NCBI GenBank assembly: GCA_016788045.1
Contig: JAEUTG010000042.1
Span: 124,001 to 188,000 of the forward strand
DNA from: Bacteroidales bacterium
GTDB lineage: Bacteria; Bacteroidota; Bacteroidia; Bacteroidales; Lentimicrobiaceae
Reading direction: 5' to 3'
Length of the DNA: 64,000 bases
Notes under the pieces: generated by a model
The model's database searches: none
The model's input: the letters and a program-made list of their open reading frames with translations, nothing else
Told to the model about the DNA's origin: nothing
Program-made: the position numbers and the translations under genes
Shown here: positions 25,597 through 35,300 of the stretch, in pieces
Numbering within the stretch: position 1 is the first letter of the stretch
How the letters are laid out: each line of letters begins with the position of its first letter

Positions 25597-26136
25597 ATGA
25601 AGAATCCGATTACTGTTGTGGCTGCAGTCATCCTGTTGCTGGTTGTTGCTTCCTGCACTTCGCAGCGGGATAAGGATATCAGGGCCATTGCCGGCCTTGA
25701 AAAGCAGCTCGAGAAGGAAGGGGCAAGGCCCGATCCTGCTGAATTGAAGAAACTGCTTGACATGTACATTGGTTTTGTTGATGCCAATCCTGCTGACACA
25801 CTTGCTCAGGATTATCTCTACAAGGCCATTAACCTGAGCATCGGTGTGAACAATGGTGCCAGGGCTATGCAGCTGATCGACCGGACGCTGAATGATTTCA
25901 GACAAAGCAAATACCTGCCTGAAACAGTTTTTATGAAGGCTTATGTTTACGAAAATCTCCTGGGGAACCTGGGTCAGGCGGCAACGGTTTACAACGACTT
26001 TATTGTCAGATATCCGCAGCATGACCTGGCTGACGATGCCGCTGCGGCTCTCAAATACCTCGGCAAATCACCTGAAGAACTGGTAAAGGAGTTTGAAGCG
26101 ATGAATTCGCGAGCCGGCGAACAGGCAGGCAATTGA
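25597..26136 (+). CDS. TPR-like lipoprotein
   Basis: The 179-residue protein has a lipoprotein signal peptide with lipobox VVASC, so it is probably anchored in a membrane facing the periplasm. The mature part is helical with TPR-like pairs (LDMYIGFVDANPADTLAQDY, and the YVYENLLGNLGQAATVYNDF pair near the end). The function is unknown, perhaps envelope assembly. Co-oriented and close to ruvX-def, it completes that unit. The open frame begins at a TTG seven codons upstream, but the ATG at 25597 precedes the signal peptide directly. It converges on cdaA with 14 bp between stops. Confidence 0.82.
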   Translation: MKNPITVVAAVILLLVVASCTSQRDKDIRAIAGLEKQLEKEGARPDPAELKKLLDMYIGFVDANPADTLAQDYLYKAINLSIGVNNGARAMQLIDRTLNDFRQSKYLPETVFMKAYVYENLLGNLGQAATVYNDFIVRYPQHDLADDAAAALKYLGKSPEELVKEFEAMNSRAGEQAGN

Positions 26137-26150
26137 ACTGAGGGGCAGGG

Positions 26151-26951
26151 TTACTTTTCAATACTGAATTCTTCTTCCAGCAAAGCATTGAGTCTAGAAG
26201 GTTCGATGTTCATAAACAACTCCCCGTTTTTACACCATGAGATTTTTCCGGTCTGTTCTGATACCACGATCGCCACAGAATCGGATTTTTCACTGATGCC
26301 CACTGCAGAACGGTGTCTGAGGCCAATATGGGCCGGCAGTTCTTCATTTTTGGATACGGGCAGAATGCAGCTGGCTGCTTTGATTTTGTTGTTCATGATG
26401 ATCATGGCACCATCATGCAGTGGGGAATTTTTGTAGAAGATGTTCTGAATCAGCTGTTCCGAGATACGTGCATCGAGAAGTTCACCTGAATTGATGTATT
26501 CTTCCAGCTCATTTATTTTGCCGATTACAATCAGTGCACCGGTTTTGGAGGTGGCCATTTTCCGGCATGCCTGAACGATGGGGTCAATGCTGAGGTTTTC
26601 GTCGTTTGCATAGTTGATCTTCCAGAAGAGGAACCGGCGGTGTTTCTTTCTCATGAATCCCGGGGTACCCAAAAGCAGGAGAAATTTCCTGATTTCAGGC
26701 TGGAACACCACAATCAGTGCAATGAACCCCACGCTGATAAAGGCTCCCAGAATCTCTGACAGCAGCTCCATTTCGAGAATTCTTACCAACCTCCAGGCCA
26801 GGAATACAGCCACAATCCCCAGCAGAATGTTGATGGCAGCGGTTCCTTTTACCAGTCGGTACAATTCGTAGAGCAGCAATGCTACCAGCAGAATATCAAT
26901 GATATCGAGCAGTCGTAAGCCAATAAAAAATGGAATCAGAAGAACGGGCAT
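26151..26951 (-). CDS. cdaA: Diadenylate cyclase CdaA
   Basis: CdaA makes cyclic di-AMP from two ATP at the inner membrane. The 266-residue protein has three hydrophobic segments in the first 85 residues. The DAC domain carries both catalytic motifs: DGAMIIMN, and GLRHRSAVGISEKSDSVAIV with the RHR triad. It lies downstream of folP by 21 bp, a common pairing in Bacteroidetes. A TAAATTTG box (26968-26975) overlaps the folP stop and could give a separate promoter. A TTG one codon upstream is ignored in favour of the ATG. Confidence 0.94.
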   Translation of the reverse strand: MPVLLIPFFIGLRLLDIIDILLVALLLYELYRLVKGTAAINILLGIVAVFLAWRLVRILEMELLSEILGAFISVGFIALIVVFQPEIRKFLLLLGTPGFMRKKHRRFLFWKINYANDENLSIDPIVQACRKMATSKTGALIVIGKINELEEYINSGELLDARISEQLIQNIFYKNSPLHDGAMIIMNNKIKAASCILPVSKNEELPAHIGLRHRSAVGISEKSDSVAIVVSEQTGKISWCKNGELFMNIEPSRLNALLEEEFSIEK

Positions 26952-26972
26952 CAACAGGAGTTTTGTGCAAAT

Positions 26973-27863
26973 TTAGCGAATTACAGACTGCTGATTGAGG
27001 GCACTTACCAATTTAATTGTTTCGACGGCTTCAGCCACATCGTGAACCCGCAGAATGGAAGCCCCCCTTAGCAGTGCAATGGTATTCAGCACAGAGGTTC
27101 CATTGAGGGCCTTTTCGGGAGAGCTGTTCAATGTTTTGTAAATCATCGATTTGCGTGAAATGCCCACCATCAGGGGCAACCCGAAAGTCAAAAAAGCATC
27201 CAGGTAGTTGAGGAGCCTGAAATTGTCGTTCAGGCTTTTCCCGAATCCAAACCCAGGATCCAGGATGATGTTCTGTTTCCCGTTCAGTTCTTTTACCGAA
27301 AGCCGTGAAGCAAAGAAATCAGCAATGTCAACGCCCACTTCGTGGTATTGCGGATTGTCCTGCATGGTCTGCGGTGTCCCCTGCATGTGCATCAGCACCC
27401 AGGCGGCGTTTTCCTGCGACATCAGCGGCATCATACCGCTATCGGCCGAACCACCTGAAATGTCGTTGATAATACCGGCTCCCATGGCGCAGCAATCGCG
27501 GGCAACACTGGCTCTGTAGGTATCGGCAGAAAGAATGATTTCAGGGAATCGGTCGGCGATGGCCGAAAATGCCGGGTAGAGCCTCGATTTCTCCTCACTT
27601 TCGCTGACCTCCGCAGCACCGGGACGGGTGGATACAGCCCCCAGATCGAGTATCGCTGCTCCTTCTTCGATCATTTGCCCGGCCTGGCGAAGAACCTGGT
27701 CGATGGAGCCTGATTTTCCACCATCGTAAAACGAATCCGGTGTCAGGTTAATGATGCCCATCACTACCGGAGTGGAAAGGCTGAGTAATCTTGTTCCGCA
27801 TTGCAAACTGCGGGTTTCGTAAAAAGCTGTACCTTTATCGGGTGAACCTTCGATCGTTTCCAT
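26973..27863 (-). CDS. folP: Dihydropteroate synthase
   Basis: FolP joins p-aminobenzoate to 6-hydroxymethyl-dihydropterin diphosphate in folate synthesis, and it is the sulfonamide target. The 296-residue protein contains VMGIINLTPDSFYDGG, AILDLGAVSTRPGA, the NDISGG block, ILDPGFGFGKS and VGISRKSMI. It begins with about 25 extra residues before the conserved TIM barrel. It is divergent from the DUF1599 gene with a 40-bp gap and leads a folP-cdaA unit. Confidence 0.95.
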   Translation of the reverse strand: METIEGSPDKGTAFYETRSLQCGTRLLSLSTPVVMGIINLTPDSFYDGGKSGSIDQVLRQAGQMIEEGAAILDLGAVSTRPGAAEVSESEEKSRLYPAFSAIADRFPEIILSADTYRASVARDCCAMGAGIINDISGGSADSGMMPLMSQENAAWVLMHMQGTPQTMQDNPQYHEVGVDIADFFASRLSVKELNGKQNIILDPGFGFGKSLNDNFRLLNYLDAFLTFGLPLMVGISRKSMIYKTLNSSPEKALNGTSVLNTIALLRGASILRVHDVAEAVETIKLVSALNQQSVIR

Positions 27864-27903
27864 TGGTTGGGGTTTGTATTAAAAAATTAACAATCAATAC
27901 TTT

Positions 27904-28461
27904 ATGACCGCTGATACTGCTGCTCAGTTTGATAAGGCCATTCAGGCATGCAAAGATATATTTTTAGCAAAGATGAAAGACTACGGTTCAGCCTGGCGTG
28001 TTCTGAGACCTGAATCGCTGACCGACCAGATTTACATCAAAGCCAACCGTATCAGAAGTATTCAGGGTAAAGGCACACACCTGGTGGTGGAAGACGAATG
28101 GCCGGAATTTATCGGAATCATCAATTATTCGATTATTGCCCTGATACAGCTTGAACTGGGGCAGAGCAACGAGCTCACCATGGATTCAGCTGTGGTTGAA
28201 AAGTACTATGACAAGTATGCTACAGAAGCCAAAAACCTGATGCTGAACAAAAACCACGATTACGATGAGGCCTGGCGTAACATGAGGGTAAGTTCACTCA
28301 CCGATATCATTCTTATGAAGTTGTTGAGGGTGAAGCAGATAGAGGATAATAAGGGAAATACTTTTGTCTCGGAGGGGGTCGATGCCAATTATTTCGACAT
28401 GATTAATTACGCCGTTTTTGCGCTGATCAAACTCACTGAATTGAAAGAATCCGGAAATTGA
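27904..28461 (+). CDS. DUF1599 protein with two tandem copies of the domain
   Basis: The 185-residue protein is made of two similar halves. The first (about residues 10-85) has MKDYGSAWRVLRPESLTDQI, KANRIRSIQGKG and FIGIINYSIIALIQLE. The second (about 100-180) has NHDYDEAWRNMRVSSLTDII, KLLRVKQIEDNKG and YFDMINYAVFALIKLT. I recall this family as DUF1599, suggested to be linked to nucleotide metabolism, but the reaction is unknown. All-helical shape with conserved Asp, Trp, Arg and Asn recalls MazG-like nucleotide hydrolases (inference). It is followed after 21 bp by a DoxX-like gene. Confidence 0.82.
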   Translation: MTADTAAQFDKAIQACKDIFLAKMKDYGSAWRVLRPESLTDQIYIKANRIRSIQGKGTHLVVEDEWPEFIGIINYSIIALIQLELGQSNELTMDSAVVEKYYDKYATEAKNLMLNKNHDYDEAWRNMRVSSLTDIILMKLLRVKQIEDNKGNTFVSEGVDANYFDMINYAVFALIKLTELKESGN

Positions 28462-28482
28462 TTGCCTGTAAAACAATTCAAC

Positions 28483-29604
28483 ATGAAAATACTGCACTTT
28501 TTCTCACGCCTGATTGTCGGACTGGTCTTTATTTTTTCGGGCTTCGTAAAAGGGGTTGATCCGCTTGGAACAGCCTATCGCATTGAAGATTATTTTATTG
28601 CCTGGAATGCTCAGGACATGATGCCTTATGCCCTTTCTTTGTCCATACTGCTCAGTACCATGGAATTTGTGCTGGGCGTGGTGGTTCTGCTTAACCTGAA
28701 GCCCAGGGTGAACGCCTGGATTCTGCTGGCCGTGATGGGCTTCTTTACCCTGCTTACCCTGAACGATGCCATCTACAATCCGGTACCCGATTGCGGTTGT
28801 TTTGGTGATGCAATCACATTGACCAACTGGCAGACTTTCTACAAGAATGTTATCCTGATGGTATTTACCCTGGTTCTTTTGCTTCTGAGAAAGAAGACCA
28901 CAGGGGTGGAATCGGTTCCAGGGTCTTACGGAACTGCGGCTGCAGCCGCAATTGTTTTCATTGCTTTCAGTCTGTACAACTATCGTCATCTGCCTGTAAT
29001 CGACTTTATGGCCTGGAAAAAAGGCAACAAAATGTATATTGAAAACCCGCTGCCGGTGAAATATTTCCTGAAATACAGGAACAAAGAAACAGGCGAAGTG
29101 AAGGAGTACCTTTCACCCGATTATCCCTACAACGACTCGGTTTGGATGTCGCAGTGGGAATTTGTTGACCAACGGGTAGAAGACCCGAACCAATACCAGG
29201 GTCATGATCTTCAGATCATGGATTCTGTTGGCACCGACTACACCGAGAGCGTGATCAGGAATCCCGACCATCAGTTTATTCTGGTTGCGTGGGACATACT
29301 GGCAGCCAACGAAAAGGCCCTTTCCCGCATGGAAGCTTTCGCCACTGCAGCGGCCAGTGATGGCCTCAGTTTTGTTGCCCTAACCAGCTCGTTGCCCGAA
29401 GATATTGAAAAAGCCAGACGCAAGCTCAATCTCTCCTTTGATATTTTTCTGTCGGATGACATTGCACTGAAAACCATGGTCAGGGCCAATCCGGGGCTCT
29501 TGCTGCTGAAGGATGGCATTGTCATTGACAAGTGGCATTACAACGATTTTCCGGAGTACAAAGAGTTCAGCAGCCGCTACAGAAATGCAGCAACCGGGAA
29601 ATAA
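28483..29604 (+). CDS. DoxX-like membrane protein with C-terminal thioredoxin-like part (BT_3928 family)
   Basis: The 373-residue protein starts with a DoxX-type four-helix membrane domain (LIVGLVFIFSGFVKGVDPLG, then a PDCGCFGDAITLTNWQTFYKN loop seen in MauE/DoxX relatives). A fifth helix follows near residue 155, and the rest is probably periplasmic. The end (FILVAWDI, GLLLLKDGIVIDKWH) looks like a thioredoxin fold but has no CxxC pair. It resembles the conserved Bacteroidales BT_3928 family. It probably handles redox chemistry at the membrane (inference). The frame opens at a TTG, but the ATG at 28483 begins the first helix. Confidence 0.8.
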   Translation: MKILHFFSRLIVGLVFIFSGFVKGVDPLGTAYRIEDYFIAWNAQDMMPYALSLSILLSTMEFVLGVVVLLNLKPRVNAWILLAVMGFFTLLTLNDAIYNPVPDCGCFGDAITLTNWQTFYKNVILMVFTLVLLLLRKKTTGVESVPGSYGTAAAAAIVFIAFSLYNYRHLPVIDFMAWKKGNKMYIENPLPVKYFLKYRNKETGEVKEYLSPDYPYNDSVWMSQWEFVDQRVEDPNQYQGHDLQIMDSVGTDYTESVIRNPDHQFILVAWDILAANEKALSRMEAFATAAASDGLSFVALTSSLPEDIEKARRKLNLSFDIFLSDDIALKTMVRANPGLLLLKDGIVIDKWHYNDFPEYKEFSSRYRNAATGK

Positions 29605-29613
29605 AGATTTACC

Positions 29614-30693
29614 ATGATCCGCTACATTCTCCGACGGGTTTATTACGGATTCTTCGTATTGTTCGGAGTGATCACCCTCGTTTTTGTGTTGTTCACCATA
29701 CTTCCGGGCGATCCCGCCCGCATGATGCTCGGGCAGAGGGCTGATATCTCCTCGGTGGAGTCCATCAACCGTGAACTGGGGCGTGATAAACCTGTTTTTA
29801 TTCAGTACCTCGGTTTTCTCAACGACCTGTCACCGGTATCCTGGCACAATACCCGTGACAAAAGCAGTTTCTGGTACCCTGACCCTTCCAGGTATGCACC
29901 CTTCAGTCGTCTGATTGCTTCAGGCGATCACCTGGTTATCCTAAAGAAGCCCTATCTGCGACGCTCTTACCAAAGCAAGCGCAATGTTTCTGAAATACTC
30001 GCAGAAGCCTTTCCTGCCACCATGCTGCTGGCCCTGGTTGCCATGGGTTTTGCGGTGGTGGTTGGTGGTTTTATCGGTGTGGTTGCAGCTATCAGAAAAG
30101 ATACCCTTTTCGACCGCTTAGCCCTGATCGTTTCTGTTTTTGGCATGTCGCTTCCCTCTTTTTTTGCAGCCATTCTCATTGCGTGGCTTTTTGCCTTTGT
30201 GCTGGCGGATTACACCGGACTGAGTATGTTCGGATCGCTCTACACAGTGGATGATTTCGGGCGGGGAGAGTACCCGGACTATAAAAATCTGATTCTGCCG
30301 GCCATAACCCTCGGCATCAGGCCACTCGCAGTAATTGCTGAGTTGACCCGAAGCTCGTTGCTTGAGGTGCTCTCCCAGGATTTCATCCGGACTGCCCGGG
30401 CAAAAGGATTGCCGCAATTCCGGGTAATCGTGAAACATGCCCTGCGCAATGCACTGAACCCTGTTGTAACAACAGTCTCCGGTTGGTTTGCATCCCTGAT
30501 GGCCGGTGCGGTCTTTGTGGAATATGTGTTCGACTGGAAGGGCGTTGGGGTGGTGATTGTCGGGGGACTTGAAAACTATGATTTCCCTGTAGTCATGGGT
30601 GCGGTACTTTTCATCGCTGTTTTGTTGGTGATAATTAATATTTTTGTAGATATTGTTTATGGTGTGCTCGATCCCAGGGTGAGACTCGCCTGA
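29614..30693 (+). CDS. ABC transporter permease, DppB/OppB family
   Basis: The 359-residue inner-membrane protein has the DppB/OppB start (MIRYILRRVYYGFFVLFGVI, then FTILPGDPARMMLGQ). The permease signature that contacts the ATPase is present (TRSSLLEVLSQDFIRTARAKG), followed by WFASLMAGAVFVEYVFDW. Residues 75-120 hold an insert of about 45 residues rich in aromatic residues. No binding protein, second permease or ATPase lies next to it, so partners must be elsewhere. It sits 9 bp after the DoxX-like gene and 30 bp before tpiA. Confidence 0.9.
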   Translation: MIRYILRRVYYGFFVLFGVITLVFVLFTILPGDPARMMLGQRADISSVESINRELGRDKPVFIQYLGFLNDLSPVSWHNTRDKSSFWYPDPSRYAPFSRLIASGDHLVILKKPYLRRSYQSKRNVSEILAEAFPATMLLALVAMGFAVVVGGFIGVVAAIRKDTLFDRLALIVSVFGMSLPSFFAAILIAWLFAFVLADYTGLSMFGSLYTVDDFGRGEYPDYKNLILPAITLGIRPLAVIAELTRSSLLEVLSQDFIRTARAKGLPQFRVIVKHALRNALNPVVTTVSGWFASLMAGAVFVEYVFDWKGVGVVIVGGLENYDFPVVMGAVLFIAVLLVIINIFVDIVYGVLDPRVRLA

Positions 30694-30723
30694 CTTTTCA
30701 TAATTTCTTAAAAATCAATTAAA

Positions 30724-31482
30724 ATGAGAAAAAAAATCGTTGCCGGAAACTGGAAAATGAACAAAACTTTCAACGAAGCTGAAGACCTTTTGTTCGACAT
30801 CGCTGATCTTTTGAAAAACAACCGGCCGGCTGATGTTGAAATACTGGTCTGCCCACCGGCAATTTATCTGGAGCTTTCTGCGGATATCGCTCATGAAAAC
30901 GGATTCAGCTGCGGAGCTCAGAACCTTAGTCAGCACGAGGCCGGCGCGTTTACCGGCGAAATTTCAGCTGCCATGATTGCTTCCACAGGTGCAAAGTATG
31001 TGATTGTTGGCCATTCAGAAAGAAGGACCTATTTCGGTGAAGACGATGTATTGCTGGCAGCAAAGGTTTCACAGGCCCTCAAACATGAACTTGTTCCGGT
31101 GTACTGCTGCGGTGAAGTGCTGGCAGAGCGTGAAGCAGAAAAACATTTTACTGTAGTTGGCGAGCAGATTCAAAAAGCCCTGTTCCATCTTACTGCTGAA
31201 GAATTTTCCAGGGTGGTGATTGCCTACGAACCCGTGTGGGCCATTGGAACCGGACGCACCGCTTCTCCGGCACAGGCCCAGGAGATGCATGCCTTTATCA
31301 GGAAAGTGCTTGCTGACAAGTTTGGGCAAGCCGCCGCTGAAGAAACAACCATACTCTACGGTGGAAGCTGCAACGCAGCGAATGCTGCCGAGCTTTTTGC
31401 CAATCCCGATGTGGACGGTGGCCTGATCGGCGGAGCATCGCTCAAAGCAGAAGACTTCGTTAAGATTGCCTCCTCTTTTTAA
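30724..31482 (+). CDS. tpiA: Triosephosphate isomerase
   Basis: TpiA interconverts dihydroxyacetone phosphate and glyceraldehyde-3-phosphate in glycolysis and gluconeogenesis. The 252-residue protein has GNWKMNKTF (catalytic Lys), GHSERR (catalytic His), AYEPVWAIGTG (catalytic Glu with the flexible loop) and LIGGASL at the phosphate site. Length is typical. prmA starts 19 bp later. Confidence 0.97.
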   Translation: MRKKIVAGNWKMNKTFNEAEDLLFDIADLLKNNRPADVEILVCPPAIYLELSADIAHENGFSCGAQNLSQHEAGAFTGEISAAMIASTGAKYVIVGHSERRTYFGEDDVLLAAKVSQALKHELVPVYCCGEVLAEREAEKHFTVVGEQIQKALFHLTAEEFSRVVIAYEPVWAIGTGRTASPAQAQEMHAFIRKVLADKFGQAAAEETTILYGGSCNAANAAELFANPDVDGGLIGGASLKAEDFVKIASSF

Positions 31483-31501
31483 TGATTTGATAATCAGACT
31501 T

Positions 31502-32341
31502 ATGGAATACACGGAATTGAAGTGCAGCCTTCCGGCTGGAAGCGAAGCATTTACCGAACTGATCATGGCGCAGCTGGGTGAGTCGGGGTACGAGAGTTTT
31601 GTTGAAACCGATGATGGCCTGCTTGCCTATATTCCGACTTCCCGGTTTGATCCTGCCGTACTCAATGAACCCATGCTGTGGCCTGAAGGCGTTGAGGTTG
31701 AGTATTCCTGGTCGCAGATACCCGAGCAGAACTGGAATGCTGTCTGGGAGTCAAACTTCAACCCGGTAACCCTGGCAGGACGCTGCTGTATCAGGGCCCC
31801 CTTCCACGAAGCAGCGGAGGGCGTTGAGTTTGATATCATCATTGAACCCAAAATGTCGTTCGGGACAGCCCATCACGAAACAACTGCCCTCATGATTGAG
31901 TACCTGCTTGATACAGAGGTGGCCGGAAAAAAGGTGCTGGACATGGGTTGCGGAACCGGTGTGCTGGCCATACTGGCTGAAATGAAAGGTGCCGGTGAAG
32001 TTACAGCCATCGACAACGATGAATGGGCATACAACAATACCCTCGAGAACATTGCAAAAAATAATTGCCAGCACATCAGCGTTTATCTGGGAGATGCTGC
32101 CCTGCTGACGGAAGGAAAATACGACCTGATCATTGCCAACATCAACAGAAACATTCTGCTGAACGATATGGCCGCTTATACTTCGTGTCTGCAGCCCGGC
32201 GGAACCCTGCTGATGAGTGGTTTTTACCTCAGCGACCTTGATACCATTAGCGCAGAAGCCAAAACACTCGGCTTGCGTTATGCAGAACACAGGGAACGTA
32301 ACAACTGGGTAGCAGCTCGTTTTACTTCAGATTTTGTTTGA
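31502..32341 (+). CDS. prmA: Ribosomal protein L11 methyltransferase
   Basis: PrmA trimethylates ribosomal protein uL11. The 279-residue protein has an N-terminal substrate-recognition domain, the FGTAHHETTALMIE block, the SAM-binding VLDMGCGTGVLAI, ITAIDND-type EVTAIDNDEWA and the NPPF-like IIANINRNILL. The upstream extension of 12 codons has no support, and the ATG at 31502 gives MEYTELKCS, normal for the family. It lies between tpiA and a very large gene. Confidence 0.94.
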   Translation: MEYTELKCSLPAGSEAFTELIMAQLGESGYESFVETDDGLLAYIPTSRFDPAVLNEPMLWPEGVEVEYSWSQIPEQNWNAVWESNFNPVTLAGRCCIRAPFHEAAEGVEFDIIIEPKMSFGTAHHETTALMIEYLLDTEVAGKKVLDMGCGTGVLAILAEMKGAGEVTAIDNDEWAYNNTLENIAKNNCQHISVYLGDAALLTEGKYDLIIANINRNILLNDMAAYTSCLQPGGTLLMSGFYLSDLDTISAEAKTLGLRYAEHRERNNWVAARFTSDFV

Positions 32342-32356
32342 CCTTAAACCCCATTG

Positions 32357-35300
32357 ATGCAGCTGACCGGAAAACTGAAATACAGCATTTCAATCAGATC
32401 CACCACAGTTTTAATGCTGCTGGTGCTGTCGGTAGTGTGCAGTTCCATCAGGAGCCAGGCCCAGGAACTGAAAGTATTTTCCCCCGATCCGACGGCTTTT
32501 ATAACTGAACTGGGAACCTTTATGCAGGCCTCTCCTGACAGGGAAGCGAAGAAGGCCTTTCAGGTTTTCAATGTGTCGTGGGCAACAGGCAGGTTTGACG
32601 CACGGGTTCAGGAACAGGTGATCAAAACCTGCAACCTGATGCTTGCCCAGCGTTTAAGGCCTTCCCCTTCATTCCGCGAATACCTGGCTGCCATCAATTC
32701 TTTTCCTGAATCAGCTCCATCTGTAAGCATACTCGCCTGGCATACAGGACTTTCGCCATTCATTAACAGCAAAGGTCTCAGGCAGCTCAGCGGATTTTTT
32801 GAAACTACCCTGGATATCAACCTCCGGAAGACACTCTTCAGATCCTATTCCAATTCATGGCAGTTCCGGAAGGGAAATCATGTTTTTGATTATGATACTG
32901 CGCTGGTGGTGAAACTTACCGGAGTGGATCTGGTGTGTATTTCAGGTAAGGACAGCATCAACATAGAAGAAACTTCCGGAACCGTCTGGCCATTGACGAA
33001 CCGGTTTTCCGGTAGTGGTGGTAAAGTATCCTGGAAGAATTTCGGGTTTGATCCGGAAAAAGTTTTTGCCCGGTTGGGGTCGTACAAGGTCAATCTGAAA
33101 GTAACAAGTTATGCTGCCGATACAGTGAATTTTTATAACCGGTCGTTCTTTGATTATCCGCTGACCGGGAAGCTTGAAGACAGGGTTGTTGCCGGTATTT
33201 CTGCGGAAAAGGCGACTTTCCCGAAATTTGTTTCTTACAATACCGATGTCGAAATCAGACAGATATTCAAGGGGCTGGATTACAAGGGTGGTTTTACCCT
33301 CGAAGGTCAGCGCATTATCGGATCTGGTTATGGCGATCAGGATGCTGTACTTTGGGTAAGCCGCAACGGCGTCCCTTTCATGAAAATGTTGTCGAGAAGT
33401 TTTGTCTTCCGGCCTGACCGGTTGATCTCGCCCCGAACTTCTGTTTCTGTTTATCTTGAGGGTGATTCCATTTTTCATCCAGGAGTTCAGCTCAGGTATA
33501 TTGATGAAACCCGCGAAATTTCATGCCTTCGGTCATCAGAAGGTGCTTCAGCCAGCCCGTATTACAACACCTACCACAAGGTGGATATGTATGTTGAAGC
33601 TATCTATTACAGAATTGATACCGACAGCATCAGTTTTGAGATGCTCAGGGGAGTCAATCAGCAGGGAACCGCCGTTTTCGAATCCTCGAATTTCTATTCT
33701 GAAGAACGCTACACCCGGCTAGAGGGGATTGATGCCCTCAACCCGATCAATGTGATCTATAACTATACACAACGGACCGGCCTGAGAAACTTCTATGTAA
33801 CCGAACTCACGGAGTATATGCGTAAACCCCTGGAACAGGTGAAAGCCATGGTTCTTAACCTGGCCAATGGTGGATACATAACCTATAATATTGACAATGA
33901 ACGCATCGTAGTGCTTCCCAGATTGTTTGAATACCTGAATGCCCGCAGTAAAAAAACCGATTATGATGTTATTCAGATAAAATCGAGGGTCAGCAGGGCT
34001 GCCAACGCAGTATTGAACCTGAAATCACTCGATCTGAAGATCAGGGGTGTGCCGGAAGTTTCCATCAGCGACTCGCAGGCAGTGTATATTTACCCGAGAG
34101 ACAAGGAGATTCTGATGCAGAAGAACCGCGACTTTGTTTTTACGGGACTGGTCAGGGCCGGCTACTTTGACTTTTATGCGAATAAGAGTTCTTTCGAATA
34201 CGACAAATTCAAGCTTAATATGCCGGTTATCGACTCCATCACTTTCAAGGTGGATACTGTGCAGGCCAAAACCAACAAGCGTTCGCAGGTAATGGTGCGC
34301 AGTGTGCTGGCCAACCTCAGTGGTGAACTGCTGATCGATGAGCCCGGCAATAAGTCCGGGTTGAAATTGCTGCCGGTATTCCCGGTTTTCATCAGTAAAA
34401 ATGATGCCTTTGTATATTATGACAATAAAACCATCGCCAATGGTTCTTATAAACGCGATGATTTTTACTACAATGTATATCCCTTCACGCTCGACAGCCT
34501 GAACAGTTTTACCACCGAAGGCCTCAAATTTGACGGCTACCTGCATTCGGGCGACATCATGCCCGACATAAAAGAGCCCCTTCGTGTAATGGATGATTAT
34601 TCGCTAGGTTTCGACCAGAAACTGAAACAGGATGGAATTCCGGTTTATGGTGACAGGGCCGTATTTTACTCGGATATTGAGATGAGCAACCTTGGCTTGA
34701 GGGGCAGCGGTACATTAAAATATTTATCCTCTGTATCTGAGTCAGCTGACTTTAAATTCTACCCTGATTCGCTCGTTGCGGATCTTAAAAAGTTCTCCAT
34801 GAGCGAACAGCAGACATTCCCACCCATGCCACAACTGGTGGCAGAAGGAGTTCATCAGCTATGGTTGCCCGAACTGGATGTAATGAAGCTGAGTACCCTT
34901 CCCGGAAAGGAATTCTCGATGTACAACGGCAAGCTCTTTCATAGCGGAAGCCTTTCACTGACATCAGCCGGTTTGCTGGGCAGGGGAAGCAGCCGTTTCG
35001 ACAATGCCGATATGGCCTCCAACACCTTTATCTTTAAAAATCAGTCATTCAATACAGATACCACCGATTTCAGGCTTTACTATCCCGACAGGCCAACAGT
35101 ATCCCTGGCAACGCGAATTTATCCGGGAAAGGTGGATTTCAAGGCCCAGACCGGTGTTTTCGGCACCCCGGGGAAGAGTGTACGCATTGAGCTGCCGCTC
35201 AGCAAATACATTTCCTATATGGATAAACTGGAATGGAAGATGAAATCCGACGAGCTGTATCTTACCAACAGCCTGGCCCAGCGGGCAGCATTGGCTGATA

